Source: Prostheceraeus crozeri | Taxonomy: Eukaryota > Platyhelminthes > Polycladida > Euryleptidae | Direction of reading: 5' to 3' | Length of the DNA: 64,000 nt | NCBI GenBank assembly: GCA_907163375.1 | Contig: CAJQUW010011554.1 | Location: forward strand, 62,001-126,000 | Part shown: one piece after another, positions 24,690 through 33,286 of the stretch | Numbering within the stretch: position 1 is the stretch's first letter | How the letters are laid out: each line of letters starts with the position of its first letter | Program-made: the position numbers and the translations under genes | Notes under the pieces: generated by a model | Database searches by the model: none | Told to the model about the DNA's origin: nothing | What the model saw: the letters and a program-made list of their open reading frames with translations, nothing else

Positions 24690-25328
24690 TGTCACAAACA
24701 TGTCATCAACATAGCTCGAAACTGTTTCTATCAATTCTTGATCCTGCGAAATTACTTTGTTGACAATTGCTGTCATGATCTTTGGTGCTACTGATAAACC
24801 AAAACCTAATCTGGTGAACACGTAAATCTCATTACGCCATTTGTCACATTGATAAGACCACAAGGATTCGTCTACATGTACTTGTAAGTAAGTTTTGTAT
24901 AAATTTAAAAGAGAGCAATTTGACCCCCTTTGCCGCCATTCGCGAATCCTGTCGGTGCATAAAGGAATCGATCCTCCCGGAAAACTTTTAACAGCGGAAT
25001 TTAAGTGACGATAATCTAACATCGGTCGGATTTTCTTCTCGCCACTTTTCTCTTGCTCTACAGCCATAGTCGGCAAAAATGCACGAATGCTACCATGTTT
25101 ATGCGTATCGTGTTTTATTAAAATTCCTTCACTAACCCAAGTCTCTATTTCTTTATCAAAATCCGCACGATGCTCTGACTTTACATAGTCTGAAGGATAT
25201 TGTGTAACTCATCGGAGATATCTACTTTCCAAGACCAACTAACAATCCATCGGTCGTCCTGAAACTTCGCACTAAAATCTTCATCCACTATGTTTATTTC
25301 CTGCGGGGTCATGCAAGTATCGGAGAAA
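24690..25328 (-). pseudogene. LTR-retrotransposon reverse transcriptase fragment (left flank of Polinton)
   Basis: The minus-strand frame 24,687-25,076 carries KKIRPMLDYRHLNSAV, LLNLYKTYLQVHVDESLW, VFTRLGFGLSVAPKIMTAI and SSYVDDMFV, the palm of a retrotransposon RT with its YVDD box. Upstream pieces (ETWVSEGILI-type text near 25,130 and SWSWKVDIS near 25,230) belong to the same element in a shifted frame. Both ends are cut off: the left by LINE copy 3, the right by the Polinton target site. It is a dead fragment. Confidence 0.75.
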
Positions 25329-25334
25329 TACATA
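25329..25334. repeat. 6-bp target-site duplication, left
   Basis: TACATA lies immediately outside the left end of the Polinton and is matched exactly at 42,362-42,367 on the right. A 6-bp duplication is the established product of Polinton integrase. Confidence 0.85.
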
Positions 25335-25991
25335 AGTAGTTTATAGTGTGACATCCGGCGCGACGCTTCGCTTCGCTTTGCTTCGCTTCGCTTGCGCCGG
25401 ATGTCACACTTTTGCGGGGGTTTTCAAAATTTTCAAAAAAATCAAAATTTCAAAAATTTAGGTAGATTTCAAATTTCACGTGGCCGAAGGGCGAAAATTT
25501 AAGTTGTCTCAAAATATCACGTGGTCTAAGAATTTTGAAAATTTAGGCAGACGAAAATTTAAGTTGTCTCAAAATATCACGTAGTCTCAATATACCAGAA
25601 GATTGTATTCAAAATATTTATTCAAAATATTTATTCAAAATATTCATTTAAAAATGGAAGAAACAAAAGTGGATGAAACAAAAGTGGAAGGAACCTCAAG
25701 AATATATCCTTCGTTATCATATGAACGTAGTTCTACTTTAATGGACATTGAAAAGATTAACATTGAAAAAATGAATAAAGAAAAACACAAAGATAGAGTT
25801 AGGTATATGAAAGATAAGGAATCTCAATTATTATTAAGATTAGAGCATTATAAAAAATTAAGAAAGAGATGGACTAAAGTTAAGAATGTAACACAAGGAA
25901 TTGGCATATTCTTAACAATAAGTTTAGGTGCTTTGACAATTGTTATATCTTCTGGTGTTTTAGTAATTCCAGTAGTTGCTACAGCTTTAAC
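25335..25991. repeat. Left terminal inverted repeat of the Polinton
   Basis: About 657 bp, matched in reverse complement by 41,755-42,361. It contains a terminal hairpin, an AT-rich stretch with two copies of an AAATTTAAGTTGTCTCAAAA-type motif, and the first part of the gene that starts at 25,654. It is about 50 bp longer than the right repeat. Confidence 0.85.
25346..25409. other. Subterminal hairpin, left end
   Basis: GTGTGACATCCGGCGC (25,346-25,361) is followed after 32 bases by its exact reverse complement (25,394-25,409). The loop is made of CTTCG repeats. The same structure, mirrored, is at 42,287-42,350. It lies 11 bases from the element tip and is a candidate binding site for integrase or the replication machinery. 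Confidence 0.75.
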
Positions 25992-26403
25992 AGGTACGGG
26001 TGTTTTTGCAACTTCACTTGTTACAATGTTAGATAAATCTTTAATAACTAAGAAACGAAAATCATTAAAAACTAAGCATTTACATATTAAAGAAGTCTAT
26101 GATAAACTACACTACTACTTTCAAAGAGTATGTGATGATAATGTTATTACGTTAGATGAGATTGAAAAATTTGATCAAATAGCTAATGAAGTAAATCAAA
26201 TATCATTTCAATCACAGACAGAAAAAGTTAATGATAAAAATAAAAAGGATGGTAAAATTTCTAGTGATGGTAAAACTTTTATTGATGATAAAATTTTTAA
26301 TGAAGAAAATGATAAAATTTTTTTAGAAGAGCTAAAAACTTTATTAGACAAAACTTTATTAAACAAAACTTTATTAGACAAAACTTTATTAAACAAAACT
26401 TAA
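25654..26403 (+). CDS. Polinton accessory protein with hydrophobic segment
   Basis: 249 residues from an ATG preceded by TTTAAAA; the frame is open further upstream to 25,603, but the start motif shared with other genes of this element favours 25,654. Residues 1-75 are charged and helical, about 80-128 are hydrophobic (one or two membrane passes, GALTIVISSGVLVIPVVATAL), and 135-190 are helical with DDNVITLDEIEKFDQIANEV. The end carries repeats of KTLLDKTLLN. Small proteins with this layout recur in Polintons, but no function is established as far as I can tell. Its first half is duplicated in the right inverted repeat. Confidence 0.7.
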   Translation: MEETKVDETKVEGTSRIYPSLSYERSSTLMDIEKINIEKMNKEKHKDRVRYMKDKESQLLLRLEHYKKLRKRWTKVKNVTQGIGIFLTISLGALTIVISSGVLVIPVVATALTGTGVFATSLVTMLDKSLITKKRKSLKTKHLHIKEVYDKLHYYFQRVCDDNVITLDEIEKFDQIANEVNQISFQSQTEKVNDKNKKDGKISSDGKTFIDDKIFNEENDKIFLEELKTLLDKTLLNKTLLDKTLLNKT

Positions 26404-26524
26404 TACGAGAAAATTTTAAACGAAAAGATGTCAAACAACAAAGCAATAAAAAAATAATTTGTTCAGTAAAATGTTTTTGCTGTATTCCAATGTTACCACA
26501 AAATTCAAATATTATATTTTAAAA

Positions 26525-27352
26525 ATGGATAAAATTAGAGCTGATAATTTTAAAAGAATAAAACAATTAGAAGAGTTAATAAAACAAAGAAATATTATGA
26601 AAGAAAATCATCTTCAACATAGAATGATAAAAGCTGGTATTCAATCTGATATGTTTGAAAAAATGCAGCAAACCGAGCAAGTAAAAACTGATTTTGAAAA
26701 AACTATGAAACCATTTAAAACTCTTGAAAAGGAACTTACAAATAATGATAAACAAATTGATATAACAGATCCAGAGCACAAAACTATATTAGATGACTAT
26801 GGATTACTAGAATCAAACATTAATAAGAAATTACCAAAATCTATGCAATTTGAACATTCTATTTCATTTATAGATGGAAAAACAATACCTAGATTTTATC
26901 TCGGACAAAAAGAAATATTTCCACAACCTTTTCGAGGTTTAATTTTTTCACCAGATAAATCTCCTTTTAATTTAGATAGAAATTTTGTTAATCTTTTAAG
27001 AGGAGCAGATTTAAATAATTATGCTGTAGAAGATCTCATAAAATATAAAGCTATGTTAGACAGAGTTGGTGCAGTAAAATCTCTTAGACGTTATAAACAA
27101 TTAGAAAATTTATTATCAACGGGAGTTAAAGTAGGGAAAGGTTTATCTGAAAAACAGAAAACTGAAACAACTGTATTTTTACCAGATGATCCACAAGAAT
27201 TACTAAATAGATTAAATATTTTAATATCTGCAATAAAAGAAGGACATAATTCTAGTTTCAATGAAATTCATGCTATATTGAAAAGACTGTTAGAAAAGAA
27301 GATTCTAAATGAAAAGGATTATAAAAGTGTAGCTGAAATATGTTGTTTCTAA
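26525..27352 (+). CDS. Conserved Polinton protein of unknown function
   Basis: 275 residues; the ATG at 26,525 follows TATTTTAAAA, as in neighbouring genes, although the frame is open from 26,459. The first 100 residues are charged and likely coiled coil (NFKRIKQLEELIKQRN). The middle reads IPRFYLGQKEIFPQPFRGLIF, and the end reads DPQELLNRLNILISAIKEGH and ILKRLLEKKILNEKDYKSV. The end and the general layout fit a protein often found between the early genes of animal Polintons. A virion-associated role is a guess. It is intact and lies about 120 bp after the previous gene. Confidence 0.65.
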   Translation: MDKIRADNFKRIKQLEELIKQRNIMKENHLQHRMIKAGIQSDMFEKMQQTEQVKTDFEKTMKPFKTLEKELTNNDKQIDITDPEHKTILDDYGLLESNINKKLPKSMQFEHSISFIDGKTIPRFYLGQKEIFPQPFRGLIFSPDKSPFNLDRNFVNLLRGADLNNYAVEDLIKYKAMLDRVGAVKSLRRYKQLENLLSTGVKVGKGLSEKQKTETTVFLPDDPQELLNRLNILISAIKEGHNSSFNEIHAILKRLLEKKILNEKDYKSVAEICCF

Positions 27353-27353
27353 T

Positions 27354-27440
27354 TTTTATCTATGATTTTTATCTATGATTTTTATCTATGATTTTTATCT
27401 ATGATTTTTATCTACGATTTTTATCTATAATATTTATTTA
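27354..27440. repeat. Short tandem repeat, about 16 bp, six to seven copies
   Basis: The unit TTTTTATCTATGA repeats through the intergenic space between the unknown gene and the penton-like gene, decaying at the right end. It is AT-rich and has no coding sense. Other intergenic spaces of this element have their own different repeats. Confidence 0.8.
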
Positions 27441-27457
27441 ATTTTTTTAGTTTAAAA

Positions 27458-28197
27458 ATGTGTTCAGCAGATTTAGACAAAATTAATGATCATTTAGAAA
27501 AATTGACAGAGATTTTGGGTTCATCAAAATTTAGTACGACGTTAAAAATTATAACAACTACTTCATCACACACTTGTAATTTAGAACCCATTCTACATTT
27601 AACACTATTCAAAACGTTATCAAAGATGTGAATGACCAATTTAGATATTCTACTGATAAAGGCAAAACGTGGAAAATATTAACTTTTCTTCCTGGTTCTT
27701 ACGAAGTTGAAACAATATCAAATAAAATTAAGAGACATTTAGGTATACCATTTAAAGATAAGAAACAATTACATTTTGCAGTTGAACCGGCAGTTAATAA
27801 ATTTTCTCTTACTTTAGACGAAAATCATCAAGTTGATTTTAATCATGATAGATCATTGTCAAAGCTATTAGGATTTAATAAACAAACTTACAGTCAAGGT
27901 TATCATTTAGGTGAGAAGATTCCAAAAATAACTGAAATAAATTCAATTGTTGTACATTGTGACATTATTGAAGGAGGATATATAAATGGTAAATTATCAA
28001 ATTTAATATTCAGTTTTCCAGCTTTTACTGTACCCATTGGTTATAGATTAAATGTAATTCCACAAACATTAATATATTTTCCTATTACAAGAAAAACTAT
28101 TAACAACATTGGCATTAGAATCACTGATGAAAAAGGACAAGAAATAAATTTTGGAGGTGAAGAGATTATGATAGATCTTTTGGTTCGGGAGGTATAA
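27458..28197 (+). pseudogene. Probable penton (minor capsid) protein, disrupted near its start
   Basis: A plausible start at 27,458 follows TTTAAAA, but that frame ends at 27,631. The main frame of 189 residues (27,628-28,197) has no ATG at its beginning and is open back to a stop at 27,577. It carries FLPGSYEVETISNKI, VDFNHDRSLSKLLGF, IPQTLIYFPI and INFGGEEIMIDLLV. This pattern fits the single-jelly-roll minor capsid protein that would fill capsid vertices in Polintons. Comparison of the two frames suggests a frameshift, and possibly a small deletion, between about 27,580 and 27,610. The stop codon lies inside a GC-rich repeat island. A spliced or alternative start is a less likely explanation. 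Confidence 0.65.
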
Positions 28198-28262
28198 ACT
28201 CCCGTTCGAGAGGTATGAACTCCCGTTCGAGAGGTATGAACTCCCGTTCGAGAGGTATGAAC
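28187..28262. repeat. GC-rich tandem island at the 3' end of the penton-like gene
   Basis: Four copies of a 21-bp unit with the core GTTCGAGAGGTATGAACTCC, which is itself partly palindromic (GAGTTC/GAACTC). The first copy, slightly changed, supplies the last codons and stop of the penton-like frame. The GC content contrasts sharply with the flanks. It may be a transcript-end hairpin or a small invading repeat. Confidence 0.8.
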
Positions 28263-28348
28263 TCCCACGCGAAGCTAGAGAAGTTTAATTTTCTTCTTCT
28301 TTAGAAACAAAAAATAAAAAAAATAAAAATAAATTTTTTTATTAAAAA

Positions 28349-29116
28349 ATGAGTGAACTACCTCCATTAAATAAAAAAAAACTTAAATTTAATCATCATC
28401 CAAATTTATCTAATAAAGTTTTGTCAGTTATTTGTGGAAGATCAGGATGTGGAAAAACATATCTATTATTTAAAATTTTAACGACTCCAAATTTTTTGGA
28501 TTATAACAATCTTATAATTTATACAACAACGGCAGAACAACCCGTCTATCAATTTTTAAAATATGGATTTGAAAATAATCTTAAAAAAACAGCAATTGCT
28601 TCATTATTCAAAGAATATGAAAAATCTGAAGATGAAGAAGAAATAAGTTCGTGGTGTGAAGAAGCAGCAAAAAATAATCAGTTAGTAGAATCTAATAAAA
28701 ATAACCATATAAAGATACAACTAATAGATGATAGTGGTAATATGCAAGATCCTAGTAAACTAGATAAAACAATGAAACATTGTGTAATTTTTGATGATTG
28801 TGTTAATGATAGAAATCAGTCAGTTCAGAGAAATTATTTCACAAGAGGTAGACATAATAACTGTAGTGTATTTTATTTAACACAAAGTATGTATTCATTA
28901 GACGGAAGTGTTATTAGAAAGAATGCAAATATATTTATACTATTTGAAATAAATGCAAGAAACTTAAGTGATTTGTTAAGAGATTTATGTGTAAGAAATA
29001 AAGATGAATTTAAACAATCGTGTAACAATGCTTGGTCAAAAGATTATGGATTTATTACAATTAATATTGATAAAAAAATTCATGAAAGAGTTATAGAAAA
29101 TATTTTCGAGGAGTGA
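28349..29116 (+). CDS. FtsK/HerA-type genome-packaging ATPase
   Basis: 255 residues, intact, ATG preceded by TTATTAAAAA. Walker A is GRSGCGKT (residues 30-37) and Walker B is CVIFDD (145-150). TRGRHNN (165-171) followed by VFYLTQS matches the arginine and sensor region of the A32-like packaging ATPases of Polintons, virophages and large DNA viruses. It would pump the element's DNA into the preformed capsid. Length and motif spacing are normal for the family. The stop codon begins a GC-rich repeat (29,113-29,150). This is one of the core genes that remains undamaged. Confidence 0.88.
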   Translation: MSELPPLNKKKLKFNHHPNLSNKVLSVICGRSGCGKTYLLFKILTTPNFLDYNNLIIYTTTAEQPVYQFLKYGFENNLKKTAIASLFKEYEKSEDEEEISSWCEEAAKNNQLVESNKNNHIKIQLIDDSGNMQDPSKLDKTMKHCVIFDDCVNDRNQSVQRNYFTRGRHNNCSVFYLTQSMYSLDGSVIRKNANIFILFEINARNLSDLLRDLCVRNKDEFKQSCNNAWSKDYGFITINIDKKIHERVIENIFEE

Positions 29117-29150
29117 TCGAACGGAGTGACCGAACGGAGTGACCGAACAA
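29113..29150. repeat. GC-rich repeat island after the ATPase gene
   Basis: Two and a half copies of a 15-bp unit containing GAACGGAGTGACC. It overlaps the ATPase stop codon and separates it from the next small gene. Its style is like the other GC islands in the element. Confidence 0.75.
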
Positions 29151-29192
29151 TTTTTTCTTATAAATTTTTTGTTAATAAAAATAAAAAAAAAT

Positions 29193-29522
29193 ATGTTGAA
29201 TGATTATAAGATAGAGCATGTACCAGTTTTAAAAGATTATCGTCATCCTACAAATCCTGTAAATTCGAAGAAAGAAGTTAGATTTTATTATCATCATAAA
29301 TACGTAGCGCTCGTTACAGATTATAAAACAAAACATGGTATTCAACCGTGTGTTAAAACAAAAGACTTTCCACTTTGTTTAAGAAGTTTCCGAGTATTTT
29401 TGGCGTATAATAATTTATGGTGGTTGGTTAAGAAAGAACATTTAACAGCACATGAATTAGAAACATTACATCAATTACATATTCCTGTGTATATGCAAAA
29501 ACGGAACCGAGGTTCTATGTAA
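29193..29522 (+). CDS. Small Polinton protein, unknown
   Basis: 109 residues from the ATG at 29,193; the frame is open to 29,139, but the upstream part is low-complexity. The protein is basic and aromatic (EVRFYYHHKYVALVTDYKTK, YNNLWWLVKKEHL) with no hydrophobic segment. I do not recognise the family. It lies between the ATPase and the polymerase on the same strand with short gaps, so it could be co-expressed with them. Its last codons (RNRGSM) overlap a palindromic GC-rich patch. Confidence 0.55.
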   Translation: MLNDYKIEHVPVLKDYRHPTNPVNSKKEVRFYYHHKYVALVTDYKTKHGIQPCVKTKDFPLCLRSFRVFLAYNNLWWLVKKEHLTAHELETLHQLHIPVYMQKRNRGSM

Positions 29523-29545
29523 AATTCATTTTTTCTTTTAAAAAT

Positions 29546-32500
29546 ATGAATCGTGAAATGTCTCTCGGACAAACGTCTAGGATTGATGAATTAATCAAGA
29601 AACAAATTCCTGAGTTTGATGCGCAAATTAAACATAGTAAACGTAGAAAACGTATTAAAAAACAGAAACGTACTAGGCGTAGTATTAGACGTAATACTAA
29701 AAAACAGAAATGCGGAACAAAAGAAATATTAGAAACCCCTATTACTGATATCTTTTTTGATGATAGAATTAAGGATGAACTTGGTGATGATTTATGTAAT
29801 TTATTTAATCCAAATGAAATTAAATATGAAAATGTATCTTTTATTAATGTAGTAAATGATATGCGGAAACTTTTAGCAAATGGTAAAATTATTAATTTAC
29901 TTGGAAAAGTTATTAAAGATCAGGAAAATATAATTCAAAATTTTTACGTAACCTTCTATAATAAAAAATCATTTGAAACATGGTTTTCGAATCTGGATGA
30001 GAAATCCGATGCTAACGAATGGATTTTTACAGGTAATATTAAATATGAAGATTTTGGAATGAAGTTAGTACAAAGATCGCATAGAGGGGCAGGGATTAAT
30101 ATGAAATATAGAATCAAAGAATATTTCGGTGAATATTGTTATATTCCTTCTGAAGATTTTTGTTTTATTAAATGTTATAATATTTTACGAGGTTTTAATG
30201 AACAACAAGGAGAAATGATGAAAGAAATGTTTAATAATTTTTTATATAAAGAGAAAGCCACATCTAGAACAGGAGTAATGTCAAACTGCAAATTTTCTCA
30301 ATTCAATAAATATTTTGGAGAATGTGTTCAATATTATAGTCCTGCCAATCGTCATTTAAATCCTAGAGGAATTGAAACGTTTCATAATTATGTTTATTAC
30401 AATTATTTTCACGCAGGTTCAACAATTGGTCACTATTGTTTAATTAATAAATCTCATAAATTAAAAGCTATTAGAGAAATTGAAAATAATTTCAAACCCA
30501 TATATAAAACAGTTACTGATGAAAATCTAACAACGCGTCCATATAAAATCATAACAAAGAAAAAAATTGACTATGTTTCAACATATATTTGGGATCTCGA
30601 AACTTTTCCCGATCCTAACTGTTCAACAGCTCATCCTATTCCTTACGCTGTAGGAGCTATTAATTTTAATAAATTTATATGTTGTTTACCGAAACAAAGA
30701 TTGAAAGAATTAGAAACACGTTTGTTAAGTGATATGATTAAAATTAAACGATCAAAAGATGAAGATGAAATTAAAAAACTTAAAAAACAGATTAATGAGT
30801 ATAATAATTTAACTGAATTAGAATTTAATAAACTTCAAAATTGTGTGAAAATATTTACGAGAACTGAGGATGATGAATGTTCGATCGGGGGAAACCCAGA
30901 GGACGTATGTCCGATCCATCAATTTTTTAAAACTCTTGGAAAATTTAATTATTCTAGAGTAACTTTAATAGCTCACAATTCATCAGGTTTTGATTCCTAT
31001 TTTCCGATAAAAGCTAATTTTAAATTATCTAAACCGCCTCTTAAAACTTCAAGAGGAATATTGACTGCTTCATTACAAAATCCTTATACAACTGAATGTG
31101 TTAGTAGATACATTCAAAAATCTTTTAGATTTAAAAACAATATGAAAAAAGATTCACCTTCAGGTAAATTAGCACTTCAAACTATTATAATGAAATGTAG
31201 TTATCAACATGTAAAAACAAGTCTTTCTAAATGGTGTGAGAATTTTAAAATTCCTACGAATGTGTGTAAATTAAATTATGAAATTGGAGACATAACACAT
31301 GAAAATTATAAAGAAAAAGAAAATGAATGGAGACCATATTTAGTTAACGATATTCTTTCTTTAGCTTTTTGTATCTACAAATATAATAATGTTATGCGAG
31401 ATTTAGTTGGTGAAGATATAACTACTAATTTGACATCCTCTGCTTTAACATTTAACGGTTGGATGAAAAGCGTACAAAATGACAATATAAATATTCATTC
31501 TCATATAGATTTATGGGCTAGAAATTATATTAGAAAATCTGTTAAAGGTGGAAGAGTTTCAGCAAATATAAGAAAATACATATCGCCATTTTGTAGCATC
31601 TTGTTACCAATATTAAAACAGTATTTACCTGGTCGCTGCGCTGGGGGGACTTTGTCCCTTGGTCGCTGCGCTGGGGGGACTTTGTCCCTTGGTCGCTACG
31701 CTGGTGGGACTTTGTCCCCGGGAAATAATTTAATAGATTTAATGAAACAGTATCGAGATTTAGGAGATAAAACTGAAATTTGTAAGAAAATTTCAAATCA
31801 ACTACTTGAACAAAAAAATGAATTTCTAATGGCTTTTGATGCAACATCTTTATATCCATCAGCTATGTATGATGAAAATTCAGAATACCCTAAAGCTGAA
31901 TCAGCTAGAAAATTTCGTCAAGAAGAAGAGCGGGAAATAGTATATAAATTTAATACTCAAACATTTAGACCTAAAACTGGAATATTCTCTGTTGTGTTTC
32001 AATATCCGAATGATATGTTTTTCCAACCAGTTCCTATAAAAGATAAAGTTAAAAATCAAAATAATAATTCTCATGTAAAAGTAATCAGGTTTAGAAATGG
32101 TATATGTTATGATGTATTAACTTCTGTTGACATACAAGAAATTGTTAGATGTGGGGGGAAAATCTTACATATTACTGATGGTATAATTTATGAAAAAAAT
32201 TATCAAGTTTCACCATTTCGAAATTATATTGAAAAACTTTTTAATTTGAGAAAAAGATATAAAACAGAAGGAAATACTGTAGGTGATGAGTTAATTAAAT
32301 TATTGATGAATTCGCTATATGGCAAAACTGTGCAAAAAGATATTACCACTAAATATCATTTATGGAATGAGAATACATTGAGAAAAAATTTCACTCAAGA
32401 AGTAAAAGATTATGAAAAATTAAATGATGAACAATATTTAGCGAAAGTAGAAATGGAAGATGATGAATTTCTCAAAACTAATATTGTAAAAGATGGGAAG

Positions 32501-33112
32501 ACGTCATTCATGCCATCACACTTAGGTTCTTTCATTCTTTCTCACTCTAGAAGAATCATGAATAACTTTATTTTAGAAATTAATGGTTTCAAAGAAAAAT
32601 ACATTCATTATACAGATACTGATTCAATATATATTTCCAATGAGCTCTTTAATAAATTAGATGCTGCTGGATATGTTGGTGGGGAATTGTGTCAAGGAAA
32701 AAATGATTATGGAAATGGTGGAATTATTTTTGCAATGTTTATTGCTCCTAAAATAAAATACTGTATTACTGTAGATGAACAAGGGAGACTTAGTGAAAAG
32801 AAAACATTCAAAGGATATTCACAAGATAAAGTAAAAGTAGAAGATTTTCTAAAATTATATTCGGGGAAAACATTATCGACTACAGTTTATAAACCATGGA
32901 AAAGATCTTTAGAAACTGGAATTAGTATTCCTGATAAAAATAATAATACTGAAGAAAAAAAATTTTCTGGTCAAATAAATATTCTTAAACGTCAAGCACC
33001 TGATGAAAATGAAATTATGTTACCTTATAACGGAGAAGATATTCAAGCTGAAATATTTCAAACAATCATCTGTGAGAGTAATTTAAGTGATGATGATGAC
33101 ACGTGGGAATAA
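29546..33112 (+). CDS. polB: Protein-primed-type DNA polymerase B
   Basis: 1,188 residues, intact. The first 60 residues are very basic. Exonuclease motif I is WDLET (D350, E352), motif II AHNSSGFDSY, motif III near LVNDILSLAF. Polymerase motif A is DATSLYPS (D765), motif B LLMNSLYGK (N922) and motif C YTDTDS (1,022-1,027). All expected catalytic residues are visible, so both proofreading and synthesis may be possible. Polintons use a polymerase of this protein-primed type to copy their own DNA. Between exonuclease and palm (residues 696-725) a GC-rich 30-bp unit is repeated three times in frame, adding GRCAGGTLSL-type text. Residues about 200-330 hold a possible OTU-like cysteine protease region (DFCFIKCYN, GHYCLI). 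The gene faces the clamp-like gene. Confidence 0.93.
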   Translation: MNREMSLGQTSRIDELIKKQIPEFDAQIKHSKRRKRIKKQKRTRRSIRRNTKKQKCGTKEILETPITDIFFDDRIKDELGDDLCNLFNPNEIKYENVSFINVVNDMRKLLANGKIINLLGKVIKDQENIIQNFYVTFYNKKSFETWFSNLDEKSDANEWIFTGNIKYEDFGMKLVQRSHRGAGINMKYRIKEYFGEYCYIPSEDFCFIKCYNILRGFNEQQGEMMKEMFNNFLYKEKATSRTGVMSNCKFSQFNKYFGECVQYYSPANRHLNPRGIETFHNYVYYNYFHAGSTIGHYCLINKSHKLKAIREIENNFKPIYKTVTDENLTTRPYKIITKKKIDYVSTYIWDLETFPDPNCSTAHPIPYAVGAINFNKFICCLPKQRLKELETRLLSDMIKIKRSKDEDEIKKLKKQINEYNNLTELEFNKLQNCVKIFTRTEDDECSIGGNPEDVCPIHQFFKTLGKFNYSRVTLIAHNSSGFDSYFPIKANFKLSKPPLKTSRGILTASLQNPYTTECVSRYIQKSFRFKNNMKKDSPSGKLALQTIIMKCSYQHVKTSLSKWCENFKIPTNVCKLNYEIGDITHENYKEKENEWRPYLVNDILSLAFCIYKYNNVMRDLVGEDITTNLTSSALTFNGWMKSVQNDNINIHSHIDLWARNYIRKSVKGGRVSANIRKYISPFCSILLPILKQYLPGRCAGGTLSLGRCAGGTLSLGRYAGGTLSPGNNLIDLMKQYRDLGDKTEICKKISNQLLEQKNEFLMAFDATSLYPSAMYDENSEYPKAESARKFRQEEEREIVYKFNTQTFRPKTGIFSVVFQYPNDMFFQPVPIKDKVKNQNNNSHVKVIRFRNGICYDVLTSVDIQEIVRCGGKILHITDGIIYEKNYQVSPFRNYIEKLFNLRKRYKTEGNTVGDELIKLLMNSLYGKTVQKDITTKYHLWNENTLRKNFTQEVKDYEKLNDEQYLAKVEMEDDEFLKTNIVKDGKTSFMPSHLGSFILSHSRRIMNNFILEINGFKEKYIHYTDTDSIYISNELFNKLDAAGYVGGELCQGKNDYGNGGIIFAMFIAPKIKYCITVDEQGRLSEKKTFKGYSQDKVKVEDFLKLYSGKTLSTTVYKPWKRSLETGISIPDKNNNTEEKKFSGQINILKRQAPDENEIMLPYNGEDIQAEIFQTIICESNLSDDDDTWE
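31631..31720. repeat. Triplicated 30-bp GC-rich unit inside the polymerase gene
   Basis: Three head-to-tail copies beginning GGTCGCTGCGCTGG or a close variant. Each is 30 bp, so the reading frame is kept and each adds ten residues. The third copy has several changes. Its base composition is foreign to the rest of the gene. Confidence 0.9.
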
Positions 33113-33286
33113 TAATTTTTTTATAACATCTAAAAAATTTATAACATCTAAAAACTTATTCCATCTAAAAAATTTATTACATCTATAAACTTATGACATC
33201 TAAAAACTTATTACATCTAAAAAATTTATTACATATGAAAATATATTTATCGAATATTTTGGTATTTTCTATTAAGTTTTATCTTA
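33113..33286. repeat. Tandem repeat between convergent genes
   Basis: About eight copies of an 18-20 bp AT-rich unit of the form AACATCTAAAAAATTTATT fill the gap between the polymerase (plus) and the clamp-like gene (minus). No GC-rich island is present here. Confidence 0.75.

Noticed and set aside
28041-28268. Minus-strand ORF made of repeated GVHTSRT units
   Set aside because: It is a translation of the 21-bp GC-rich island and antisense penton sequence, with no start context.
31542-31859. Minus-strand ORF over the polymerase repeat
   Set aside because: It is the antisense of the triplicated GC-rich unit and adjacent codons; the polymerase frame explains the region.
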